Both the position numbers and the translations under genes were made by a program. Under the pieces are notes generated by a model. It had not been told where the DNA came from. It worked only from the letters and a program-made list of their open reading frames with translations, and searched no databases. Source: Draconibacterium orientale (GTDB lineage Bacteria; Bacteroidota; Bacteroidia; Bacteroidales; Prolixibacteraceae). Taken from it: a stretch of 64,000 bases of DNA. The stretch lies in the NCBI RefSeq assembly GCF_000626635.1, contig NZ_CP007451.1:2666001-2730000 (forward strand), read 5' to 3'. Below, in pieces: positions 7,744-17,082 of the stretch. Within the stretch, counting starts at the first letter, position 1. Each line of letters starts with the position of its first letter.

Positions 7744-10030
7744 TTATTCTAAAGTAAATTTTGTTGCCAGTGAGGCGTTCGAATCACCTCCCACATAAAT
7801 TTCAAATTCACCGGGTTCGGCATAAAACGACAAATCCGAATGATAAAATGCCAGATCGTCGTTGGTGATAGTGAATTCCACTGTTTTAGTTTCACCTTTT
7901 GGAACGAAAACTTTTTCGAATCCCTTGAGCAAACGCAACGGTGGCGTAATGCTGGCCACCATATCACGAATATACAACTGCACTACTTCTTCGCCATCAA
8001 AATCGCCGGTGTTGGTCACTTCAACAGACACTTTTACGTCTTCGTTATTGGCGATTGTGGCTTTGTCGATACTTAAGTTTTTAAACTCGAATGAAGTGTA
8101 GCTCAATCCATAACCAAAGGGGAAAAGCGGCGAGTTGGGCGCATCCAGGTAATTCGATTTGAATTTTTGAAAGGTATCGCCATCTTGCGGGCGACCGGTA
8201 TTTCGAACGCTGTAATAAATCGGCACTTGCCCAACATTTACAGGGAAAGTTGCTGTAAGTTTACCGGATGGATTGTAATCGCCAAACAAAACGTCGGGCA
8301 GCGCATTTCCACCTTCAACACCGGCATGCCACATTTGCACGAAAGCATCAGCCAGCTCTACTTCTTCGCTAATTTCCATTGGGCGACCACTCATATTTAC
8401 CACAACCAGTGGTTTTCCTGTTTTGGCCAGTTCCCGCAACAATTTCTTTTGACTCGGAGGCATGGTAATATCCGTGCGGCTTGATGATTCTCCCGTCATT
8501 TCAGTGGCCTCACCAACAACTGCAACAATCACATCTGCTTTTTCGCGACACAGATACAGCTTCGCGCAACATAGTTTCAGGCGAACGTTCGTCAATAAAA
8601 ATCTTCGGGCCAAATACATTTATTTTTTCTGCAAATGCAGGATCGTCGCTAATATTAGCACCTTTTGCATGAAGAATATTCACATCGTTGCCAACCACAT
8701 TCTGGAATCCTTCCAAAACGGTAACTGAAAGATTGAAGTCTCCTGTTGGTGCCCATGTTCCAAGCATGTTGCTACGACTGTCAACCAGCGGTCCGACCAA
8801 AGCCACTGTTCCTGTCTTTTTCAGCGGTAGCAACTGGTTTTCATTTTTCAATAGTACCATCGAACGGGCAGCTGCTTGTCGTGCCACCTGACGATGTTCA
8901 TCAGTTAGAATATCATTTTCGGGACGCGAGTTATCAAAATAAAGATATGGATCGTCAAAAAGTCCCAGTTTGTATTTTGCTTCCAGAATTCTACGGCACG
9001 CTTTATTAATATCTTCCTCGGTAACTTTGCCTTCTTCCAGCGATTTTTCCAGCGTGGTCAGAAATCCTTCTCCCACCATGTCCATATCCAAACCGGCTTT
9101 TAATGCCAGCGCCGAAACCTCTTGCAAATCGCCCAAACCGTGAGCGATCATTTCGTTTACCGAAGTGTAATCGGAAACCACAAATCCATCAAATCCCCAC
9201 ATATCGCGCAAAACGGTGGTAAGCAACCACTTGTTTCCACTGGCGGGCACGCCGTCAACATCGTTAAAAGACGACATTACGCAACCAACTCCGGCATCGA
9301 TTGCAGCCTTGTATGGCGGGAAATATTCGTTGAACATTCTCAGGTGACTCATATCAACCGAGTTGTAATCGCGGCCGGCTTCTGCAGCCCCATACAAGGC
9401 AAAATGTTTTACGGTTGCCATCATCGTTGTAGTTGAGGTCAGGTCGTTTTGTTGGTATCCGTTTACCATTGCCTTGGCAATTTCGGAACCCAGGTACGGA
9501 TCTTCACCGGCACCTTCAGAAATACGCCCCCAACGTGGATCGCGCGATACATCAACCATTGGCGAGAAGTTCCAGAAGATACCATCGGCGGTTGCTTCTT
9601 TCGCCGCAATCTGAGCAGTTTTTTCTATCAATTCCATATCCCAGGTGCTGGCTAGTCCAAGCGGTAGCGGGAAAGTGGTTTTGTATCCATGTATAACATC
9701 GGAACCAAAGATCATCGGAATTCCCAGGCGGCTTTCTTCAACAGCCAGTTGCTGTGCCTGGCGTGTTTTTTCCGGTCCGTAAACACCAAAAATACCGCCT
9801 ACTTTCCCGGTTTTTATTTTCTCCTCAACTCCGGTGCTTACAACCGATCCTGTTGGAATTCCACCTCCCGGCGTAATCAGGTTCAACTGACCAATTTTTT
9901 CCTGGACAGTCATTTGGGCCATCAGATCGGAAACAAAAACATCCATTTCGGAATCATCTGAGTTGCTCGTCGGTGTTCCACATCCGGCGAATAAAAATAG
10001 TACTGCAACAAATAGTAAAAAGCGTGACAT
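7744..10030 (-). pseudogene. bglX: GH3 beta-glucosidase (BglX-like lipoprotein), interrupted by a 1-base frameshift
   Basis: The gene would encode 761 residues, the normal BglX length. The N-terminal frame (10030 down to 8510) has a lipobox (FLFAGC, Cys17), KHFALYG (Lys208-His209) and GFVVSDYTS with nucleophile Asp287. The C-terminal frame (about 8550 down to 7744) has the alpha/beta sandwich (VIVAVVGEATEMTGE) and the FnIII-like domain (VEVTNTGDFDGEEVVQLY). The frames part at Lys497, where an A5 tract (T5 at 8539-8543 on the plus strand) has one base too many; with A4 the text reads SRK-ADVIVAVVGE, as expected. It may be a sequencing error or a real lesion. GH3 enzymes with GH144 partners cleave sophoro-oligosaccharides. 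Confidence 0.85.
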
Positions 10031-10051
10031 ATCTATAGTATTTAAAAGTTT

Positions 10052-11863
10052 CTAATTAATTCTAATGGGTTCCGTTTGTTCCGAAATTCCGTTTTCGTTA
10101 AATGCTTCAATCGAAAAATAGTAGGGCGTATTGCGGTCGAGGCAGCGCATAAAATGCTCAGTTGTATCGTATAGCTGCCACGACTGGTAGAGTTTGTCGG
10201 GTGCAATTCCCCAACGGATATTGTATCCCTGCGCACCTTTTACCGGTTTCCACGAGAAGGAAATATCCCGGCGGTCATCTTCACGATTTATCTGAAAATC
10301 TTTTACTTCGGCAGGTTTCTTCCCGAGTCCTAAACCAAATACCCGAATCTCGCTCATGGCAAAGTTTTTTCCCGGAACTTTGATGTTTTTATAGCGAACA
10401 AATTTTGCTTCCACCGGCTGATTCAGCACGATGTATGCATTCGGTGAATCTTTGTAACTGTTGCTACGGTCAACCGCCGTTTGCCAGTTTTTTCCGTCTG
10501 CTGAAACTTCGATTACAAAACGATGTCGTAAGCCTTCGGTGCGTGTATAAATACCCGTTTCATAATCGTGAAAATTCAGTTGAAAAGCATAAATATTTCC
10601 TGGATTTTGCATTTCAATAGTTATCCATTGTTTGTTGTCGTTGGCTTCGGCCACCCAAAATGTTTTCGGGTTTTCATCGGTCAGCACATTGGCGGTAATT
10701 TCACCTTTGTCATTCTTTTCAATCGGTAATTCGTGTACCTCCACCTCATCATTATTTGAGGTGAATTTCATGATCTGTTGTAACGACGATGAAACGGTAA
10801 CTTTTCCTTTGTACGACAACAACATCCAGCCGCAATGCTCGCCGGCTTTTGTGGGATGATCGGGGCCAAAACGCGGATAATCGCCATAAGCCGTATTCGA
10901 ATGCATCAAGCCTTCGTCATCGAAATAGGTGGGGAACATGCACAACCGACGTTCCCATTGAGCATTTGAAGCCAGTGCCATAGTAGCAAAATGCCAGTAT
11001 TGACCGTTGGTTTGTTTCACCGTAATTCCATGCCCTGCGCCGTTGGTAAAACCACCCGGTTTAAAGCTCATCGGGTTGTTTTTCATATAGGTGAACGGGC
11101 CCAGTGGCGATTCACCGATGTAAACGCCATCGGCATAAACATTAAATTGTGTTCCCGGTGCAGCGTACTGCAGGTAATATTTGCCGTTGTGTTTGGTCAT
11201 TGAGGCACCTTCCATGTAACCTTCTTTTAAAGTTGGATGAAAGTTATTCTCTCCAAAACGCTCCCAGCCGTGCTCTTCCTCCACCAGGTTTATCAGGTCT
11301 TTTTTCATTCCGGTTTCCAAAAAACGATCATCTTTGTTTAATTCTTTTACGCGAATCGGATACACATTCGATGATCCCCAATACAAATAGGTTTTGCCGT
11401 CATCATCAATAAAAAGCTCTGAATCCTGAATATTATTTGAAATAGATGGCGTTGGTGTCCATTTGCCGCTTTTGGGGTCGTCGGTGTAAAGAATACTCCC
11501 GTAACCCGCCGGATCGCCGGCAAAATACACCAACGAATCTTTGTAATTAAAAGCTGTTGGTGCGTTACAACCTTCGAAAAACCATTGCTGAGGTTTAATA
11601 AAATTCCAATGCACCAAATCGGTTGAGTGCCAGTAGCCAAACGAGCGGGTAACAAACATGTAGTATTCGCCGCGAAACTCGATAACTGCCGGATCGGCAC
11701 CCGATCGATAAGAAATATTCCGGGCCGAATTGTAAACCATGTAGGTGTAATCTATATCCAGCGGATTACAATAGGTTTTTGGAATGATAATTTGGGCCTG
11801 GCCGCTGCTAATGATTGACAGGGCTATTAAGAAAGTTCCAACAAGTTTTTTTAAGGTTTGCAT
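10052..11863 (-). CDS. GH43-type glycosidase with discoidin (F5/8 type C) and fibronectin III domains
   Basis: The 603-residue secreted protein begins with a signal peptide (about 1-23). A five-bladed beta-propeller follows with the GH43 acidic triad plausibly at Asp57 (RSGADPAVIEF), Asp147 (IQDSELFIDDDG) and Glu219 (GYMEGASM). Residues about 365-510 form an F5/8C carbohydrate-binding module (ENPKTFWVAEANDNKQWITIEM... through VRYKNIKVPG). The last about 90 residues are a fibronectin III domain. Such enzymes usually remove alpha-L-arabinofuranosyl or beta-xylosyl groups; the specificity here is not readable. The gene lies 18 bp from the GH144 gene before it and 21 bp from GH3 after it. Confidence 0.88.
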   Translation of the reverse strand: MQTLKKLVGTFLIALSIISSGQAQIIIPKTYCNPLDIDYTYMVYNSARNISYRSGADPAVIEFRGEYYMFVTRSFGYWHSTDLVHWNFIKPQQWFFEGCNAPTAFNYKDSLVYFAGDPAGYGSILYTDDPKSGKWTPTPSISNNIQDSELFIDDDGKTYLYWGSSNVYPIRVKELNKDDRFLETGMKKDLINLVEEEHGWERFGENNFHPTLKEGYMEGASMTKHNGKYYLQYAAPGTQFNVYADGVYIGESPLGPFTYMKNNPMSFKPGGFTNGAGHGITVKQTNGQYWHFATMALASNAQWERRLCMFPTYFDDEGLMHSNTAYGDYPRFGPDHPTKAGEHCGWMLLSYKGKVTVSSSLQQIMKFTSNNDEVEVHELPIEKNDKGEITANVLTDENPKTFWVAEANDNKQWITIEMQNPGNIYAFQLNFHDYETGIYTRTEGLRHRFVIEVSADGKNWQTAVDRSNSYKDSPNAYIVLNQPVEAKFVRYKNIKVPGKNFAMSEIRVFGLGLGKKPAEVKDFQINREDDRRDISFSWKPVKGAQGYNIRWGIAPDKLYQSWQLYDTTEHFMRCLDRNTPYYFSIEAFNENGISEQTEPIRIN

Positions 11864-11881
11864 TGCTTCTTAGTATATCAG

Positions 11882-13240
11882 TTACGGTGTTTCAAATCCC
11901 AATTTTGCCAATCCTTTCTTCACATCCTCGTTTTTCATGAATAGGTTCCACAAAAGTCCGCTGCGGTAATTTTCAATCATCACCGGAATTGGTCCCTGAT
12001 CGATGGCCAGGTAACGTGGCAAATACCAGTTTTCTGTTTGGCTGTATGCATCATACGGACCGTATTCTCCCACGAGTGAATCGGCTTCCAGGTATAAGTA
12101 TTTCAAAACGTTCATCGATTCTTTTGGCGTATAAGGAAACGATGAAAGTGCAGCGGTAGGAGAAATCACTCCAAGATCCGATTCCCCCGGATGATGCCCG
12201 GCATAACCGTTCATGGAATAACTTGACGTAAATCCCCACTGATTCTCGCCATATCCTTTATGATTTTTAGGATTATCAAGCGCGTAACGATAGTGAATCG
12301 TAGCATGATTTACATTTAGTTTCCAGTAGTCGGCATACTTGTCTTTTAACCCTTTCGGATTCAGACCAAGGTACGAATAATGTGCCCAAAAAAGTGGCCC
12401 GATCGGATCGTCGTTGTGTTCGTAAAAGTTAAGAACGGTACTCAGGCCGTAATAAATGGTGTCTTTTGCAATGTCTCCGTTAAGCGCCCAGCCTTTATCG
12501 TAAATGGCCGGAGAGATTGGATGCGTTGGCGATGAAGCTGCCAGAACGTACATGATCAGACATTCGTTGTAACCACCAACCGGGAAATTCATCTCCCAGC
12601 CGTAATTGGGCGACCAGTGCCAGTACAAAACATCTTTTCCTTGGGTGTACCAGTCCCATTCAACGGTTTCCCACAATTGCTGAATATCGGCAACCAGCTG
12701 CTGCTCCGCTTCATTTCCGTCTTTGTAGTATTCGGCAACCGCCAGTAATCCCTGGATCATAAAAGCAGTTTCCACCAAATCGCCGCCATCATCTTTTTTA
12801 CTGAATGGTTTTACTTTCCCAGTTGGCCCGTCAAGCCAGTGTGGCCACGCACCATGGAAACGATCGGCTTTTCCGAGATAATCTACGATTTTTTGAAAAC
12901 GTTCCAGCGCCTGCTCACGCGTAATAAATCCGCGTTCGATACCAACGAGAATGGCCATTACGCCAAATCCCGAGCCGCCAAGTGTAACCACATTCTGATC
13001 GTTTTGCGGATACACATTGTCCATATGAATGCGCTCGCGTGCCATTCCTGAAACCGGTTCTGCACCATCCCAGAAATACTGAAAGGTTTGGTATTGCACC
13101 AGATTCAGCAAAGAATCTTCAAGTGAAATTTCTGCTTTCTGCACCGTTTCAACCGGTTTTTTGTTTTTGGAATTGCATCCCGAAAAACCCATGCTGCTGA
13201 TCAGTGCGATTAATACTATTGGAAATATAATCTTCTTCAT
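11882..13240 (-). CDS. GH144-type (Glycoamylase fold) endo-beta-1,2-glucanase-like lipoprotein
   Basis: The 452-residue lipoprotein (MGFSGC, Cys22) is almost entirely the PF10091-type (alpha/alpha)6 barrel that defines GH144. Landmarks are QYQTFQYFWDGAEPVSGMARER, GGSGFGVMAILVGIERGFI, DDGGDLVETAFMIQGL (Asp150, Asp154, Glu157), WETVEWDWYTQG and DYWKLNVNHATIHYRYALDNP. From memory, an acidic cluster with this spacing lines the active site of the Chitinophaga enzyme that founded GH144. The family hydrolyses internal beta-1,2-glucosidic bonds. It is followed, 18 bp on, by GH43, and a longer paralogue lies 3 bp upstream. The two paralogues probably arose by tandem duplication. Confidence 0.85.
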   Translation of the reverse strand: MKKIIFPIVLIALISSMGFSGCNSKNKKPVETVQKAEISLEDSLLNLVQYQTFQYFWDGAEPVSGMARERIHMDNVYPQNDQNVVTLGGSGFGVMAILVGIERGFITREQALERFQKIVDYLGKADRFHGAWPHWLDGPTGKVKPFSKKDDGGDLVETAFMIQGLLAVAEYYKDGNEAEQQLVADIQQLWETVEWDWYTQGKDVLYWHWSPNYGWEMNFPVGGYNECLIMYVLAASSPTHPISPAIYDKGWALNGDIAKDTIYYGLSTVLNFYEHNDDPIGPLFWAHYSYLGLNPKGLKDKYADYWKLNVNHATIHYRYALDNPKNHKGYGENQWGFTSSYSMNGYAGHHPGESDLGVISPTAALSSFPYTPKESMNVLKYLYLEADSLVGEYGPYDAYSQTENWYLPRYLAIDQGPIPVMIENYRSGLLWNLFMKNEDVKKGLAKLGFETP

Positions 13241-13243
13241 CTG

Positions 13244-15229
13244 TTAATACGTAAAATCAAGTTTTGTTAATCCGGCTTGTACTTCAGGGCACGACATAAA
13301 CAGATCCCAAAGCAGGTTGGTCCGGTAATTTTCAATCATCACTACAATCGGCCCCTGATCGATGGCAAGGTAGGAGTCGGCCACCCAGCCGTTGGTAAAA
13401 TCAAAAGCGTCGTAAAATCCATATTCTCCCCACAATTTATCTCCAAGTGTGTAGTAGAAATAGCGTAAAGCTTCCATCGATTCCTCAGGCGTGTAAGGCA
13501 TCGACGACAGCGCCGCAGTAGGAGTAAGAACGCCCCGGTCGTTGTTTGGCGAGTGTGCCGAATAACCGGAATAGCCATCGCTGGCCGTAAGTCCCCAGCA
13601 CTCATCAGAATATGCCACATAGTTTTGCGGATTATCGGCACAGTAGGCCTGATTTATTTTTGAGTGCGTTACATTTTGCTCCCAGTAATTGGCATACTGA
13701 TCAGAAAGGTTTCGTGGATCGAGTCCCAAAAACGAATAGTGCGAAAAGAACAAGGGGCCGCCCATGTCGCTGCGCAATGGCAGGGTGTAGCCGTAATACG
13801 AATTATTATCTGTGTTAATCATGTCGCCATCACGCGCCCAGCCTTTGGTGTATACATCTCTGTCGATGGTGTGCGTTGGCGACGAAGCAGCGAGAATATA
13901 AACAATAAGAGCCTCATTCCAGCCCCTTATTTTCATGTTCATTGCCCAGTCGTTATTTTCCGACCAGTGCCAGTACAATACGTCTTGTCCGCCTTGTGTG
14001 TACCAGTCCCATTCAATGGTTTCCCAAAGTGTGTTGATTTTATCCTTTAAGGAAGATTCCTGTGAATTGCCGGAATTCAGGTACTGTCTCACAGTTAGTA
14101 ATCCCTGCATCATGAATGCGGTTTCAACCAGGTCGCCACCATCGTCGTTTGAGCTAAACGGAATGGTCTGTCCGGTTTCGCCGTTTAACCAGTGTGGCCA
14201 TACGCCATAAAAACGGTCGGCATCAGTTAAAAAATCGACAATGGTTTCCAGTCTGTCAACTCCTTGCTTACGCGTAATAAATCCGCGTTCGATTCCTACC
14301 AATATCGCCATTATACCAAAACCGGAACCACCTGTGGTAACCGTATTTCCTGATGTATTTCTTTCGCGTGCCAATCCTGAAACCGGATGTGCAAAATCCC
14401 AGAAATACTTGAAAGTTTGCCGTTGAACCAGCGTTAATAATTCTTCGTCTGAAATTTGCGGGAATTTAGGAGTGGTGTCGGCTTGCGTATAAAAGTTCAG
14501 TTCCAGCCCGTCGAAAGGCTTGCCAATCCGATTTTCAATGTCTGATGAAATGGAAAAAACGGTTTTACTAAAACCTTCCAGTTCCTGCGAAATTTCAACA
14601 GAAATTGTTTGTTCGTTTACCTGGTTAACAGTTGAAGCTACTGATGCTCCATTGCTTGAATACGACGAATAAAGGGAAATGTCGTCTTTTGACACGGCTG
14701 AATTAAATTGTAGCTGGATCACCGGTTTTCGGTTAATATCCAGAATTCGCGACAGCGGATTGTAGGTTACTTCATCTATTTGCACACTTTCTAAAACCAG
14801 TGGTGTTGTGAGTGTAGAGAAGGTATACGATTGCCCATTAAAAGGCTCCTCGTTTGCTCCTTTCAAGCCGGATGAAATCGTCAATGTATAAGTTGCATTT
14901 TCATCCAGATCCTGATGATCGATTTTTACCAATTGATTGGAGTTGAAATAGGAAAATGTTAATGCCAGAGGATTATTATCTGCGTCGAATAAATTAATAT
15001 TTGCCTCGGCAGAAACTGTATTTATCGCAGTATTAAAACGGATTTCAATCGTTTCGTCGATGGCAACATTTGAATTGGCGCCACTTGCAGAAAGTGCTGT
15101 TTCGCCAATATAAGCGTACGTGATTGCCAGGTTTTCCGTCGGTTGTTCTTCCGCCGGATCATCCTTACTGCAGGAAACAATCATTCCTGTTACAAAAAAA
15201 AGCAATAGTAATTTATGGAATATGCGCAT
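13244..15229 (-). CDS. GH144-type enzyme with two N-terminal Ig-like (Big_5/SbsA) domains, surface lipoprotein
   Basis: The 661-residue protein starts at ATG 15229, where a lipoprotein signal begins (VTGMIVSC followed by SKDDPAEEQ). An upstream in-frame ATG at 15304 would bury that signal. The acidic tail after Cys resembles surface-export signals of Bacteroidota lipoproteins. Residues about 35-250 form two Big_5-like domains (IDETIEIRFNTAIN, KPVIQLQFNSAVS). Residues about 265-660 form the GH144 barrel (FKYFWDFAHPVSGLARER, GGSGFGIMAILVGIERGFI, DDGGDLVETAFMMQGL, EWDWYTQGGQDVLYWHWS). It is probably the surface endo-acting member of the pair. It lies 3 bp before the shorter paralogue. Confidence 0.85.
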   Translation of the reverse strand: MRIFHKLLLLFFVTGMIVSCSKDDPAEEQPTENLAITYAYIGETALSASGANSNVAIDETIEIRFNTAINTVSAEANINLFDADNNPLALTFSYFNSNQLVKIDHQDLDENATYTLTISSGLKGANEEPFNGQSYTFSTLTTPLVLESVQIDEVTYNPLSRILDINRKPVIQLQFNSAVSKDDISLYSSYSSNGASVASTVNQVNEQTISVEISQELEGFSKTVFSISSDIENRIGKPFDGLELNFYTQADTTPKFPQISDEELLTLVQRQTFKYFWDFAHPVSGLARERNTSGNTVTTGGSGFGIMAILVGIERGFITRKQGVDRLETIVDFLTDADRFYGVWPHWLNGETGQTIPFSSNDDGGDLVETAFMMQGLLTVRQYLNSGNSQESSLKDKINTLWETIEWDWYTQGGQDVLYWHWSENNDWAMNMKIRGWNEALIVYILAASSPTHTIDRDVYTKGWARDGDMINTDNNSYYGYTLPLRSDMGGPLFFSHYSFLGLDPRNLSDQYANYWEQNVTHSKINQAYCADNPQNYVAYSDECWGLTASDGYSGYSAHSPNNDRGVLTPTAALSSMPYTPEESMEALRYFYYTLGDKLWGEYGFYDAFDFTNGWVADSYLAIDQGPIVVMIENYRTNLLWDLFMSCPEVQAGLTKLDFTY

Positions 15230-15328
15230 CAGAATCAGCAATAAGAGTTTTTGAAAATTAAAGAAAAAGTTTGAATTGACCCACCGCAGATTACGGTGGG
15301 CCAATTCTTAAAACTACCTTATAGTGCT

Positions 15329-17071
15329 CTATAAACCGTCTTGCATCATTAAAGCAACTTCGTCAGCCGAAAGTGCTTTTTTGAACAAGTATAATTCGTC
15401 CATCAGACTTTCGTCCGAGTTGTGGTTCCAGCCATTAAAACGTGGAGCGCCTGACATAATTGAAAGCAGGTCGCAGCCGGTCCAGTCGATTCCAGAAAAA
15501 TCACCTTGTTTAACCTCAACTCCATCTATATAAACGCGCGCCTCGGTACCCGAAATGGCAAATGCCATGTGCACCCAGTTGCCAGTTGTTGGGTCAACAT
15601 CGGCGGCAGTACCACCATCAAACCACGAGTCTGCAGTTCCGTTACCGGCATTAAGTTTAAAGCGTTGCATTCCACCTGCATTTTCGCGGAAGAAACGGAA
15701 ACCACTTGTTCTGTCGTTTTGCGCGTCAGGATTGGCAGTGTCTTCTGGTCCCATAACCAAAATACCAGCTCTGTCTGGTGTTGCATTAACATTCAACCAG
15801 AAACTTGCACTGAATTCTTCTCCCTGAACATCAACATCAGCAGTTGAGAAAGTGAGGTACGAATCAGCCGCTCCCTGGTAGGCATCGCCTTCAACACCGG
15901 CGCCATAATCAATTGATGGATTGCCAACAACTGTAGCATCTGCGGTACTGATGGCTTCTTTAAAATCGCCGTTAAAATCCATGTAGAAAGAAGCTTGTTC
16001 TTTCAGCATAATGGTGTGAATTTCTTCCTGTGTAAGCGCAGTATTGAAAATACGTAACTCATCCATTAAACTACCGTCAGAAAGGTGGCTCCAGCCGGTC
16101 CAGTTCGGAGCACCCGACATAATTGAAATCACATCACAATCGGTCCAGTCGATTCCTGAGAAATCACCGTCACTAACCAATTCTCCGTTAATGTAAACAG
16201 CGGCGCTGGTTTCTGAAATACTAAATGCAAAGTGTGTCCACTCACCTGTATTTGGTTCAACATCGGCAGCAGCTCCACCATCAAACCACGAGTCTGATTC
16301 TCCATTACCAACATTCAATTTAAAACGCTGCATACCGCTTGCATTTTCGCGGAAGAAACGGAAACCTTTTGTACGGTCGTTATCGTTGTCAGCCGGAGGT
16401 GATACCACTAAAATTCCCGCTCTGTCCATGCTGGCATCAACTTTCAGCCAGAAACTTGCACTAACTTCGGTTGCTCCCTGCAGAATTGTAGCTGGGAATG
16501 TTAGGTACGAATCAGCAGCTCCGCTGTATGCAGTACCTCCCTGGATACCATCGGTAAAACCAGGACTTCCTACTGCAGTTGCCAGGTTAAGGCTGTTCAT
16601 TTCGCGGAACTCGTTATTAAACGGCATGTAGAAAATTTCGCCTTCGTATTGCGGTACGTATGGCGGCGATTTGGCAAAGTTTACGGTTGCTGTTGTTGTT
16701 TTGCCATCAAGATCGGTGGCAGTAACACTTAACACATGCGAACCAGTTGTTACATTGTCGTAAGTGTAGGTTCTCATTGCCACGCGGTAGTCCATAAAGT
16801 CAGAGTAGCTCACAATTTCGGTGCCGTCGATATTCACCGAAATGGACCCGATTTCAATATCGTCACGCACTTCAAAGTCGATATTTACCGAAGCAACAGC
16901 ATCGTTTGTTTGAATTTCATAACCTTCGGGTGGAAAGTTAATCGTAACCTGTGGAGCTGTTTCATCCGCTCCCGGGGCTACAGCCGATATTCCATCGATG
17001 TAGTTCTGATCGCATGCATTGAAAGCAAACAGTATCAATGCAAGTATAAATAATTTATTATAAGTCTTCAT
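15329..17071 (-). CDS. Surface glycan-binding lipoprotein candidate: Ig-like domain plus two LamG (ConA-like) domains
   Basis: The 580-residue lipoprotein (FAFNAC, Cys20) occupies the SusE/F position right after susD. Residues about 40-135 are an Ig-like domain (VTINFPPEGYEI, FEVRDDIEIGSISVNIDG). Two LamG_3-type jelly rolls follow (about 145-360 and 365-580). Their cores are nearly identical: GFRFFRENA[SG]GMQRFKLN, DSWFDGG[AT]AADV, GDFSGIDWT-CD and SIMSGAP. That suggests a recent domain duplication. There are no catalytic residues I can point to, so binding of the operon's glycan is the likely role. Spacing to susD is 11 bp. Confidence 0.8.
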   Translation of the reverse strand: MKTYNKLFILALILFAFNACDQNYIDGISAVAPGADETAPQVTINFPPEGYEIQTNDAVASVNIDFEVRDDIEIGSISVNIDGTEIVSYSDFMDYRVAMRTYTYDNVTTGSHVLSVTATDLDGKTTTATVNFAKSPPYVPQYEGEIFYMPFNNEFREMNSLNLATAVGSPGFTDGIQGGTAYSGAADSYLTFPATILQGATEVSASFWLKVDASMDRAGILVVSPPADNDNDRTKGFRFFRENASGMQRFKLNVGNGESDSWFDGGAAADVEPNTGEWTHFAFSISETSAAVYINGELVSDGDFSGIDWTDCDVISIMSGAPNWTGWSHLSDGSLMDELRIFNTALTQEEIHTIMLKEQASFYMDFNGDFKEAISTADATVVGNPSIDYGAGVEGDAYQGAADSYLTFSTADVDVQGEEFSASFWLNVNATPDRAGILVMGPEDTANPDAQNDRTSGFRFFRENAGGMQRFKLNAGNGTADSWFDGGTAADVDPTTGNWVHMAFAISGTEARVYIDGVEVKQGDFSGIDWTGCDLLSIMSGAPRFNGWNHNSDESLMDELYLFKKALSADEVALMMQDGL

Positions 17072-17082
17072 GTTTTATCGTT

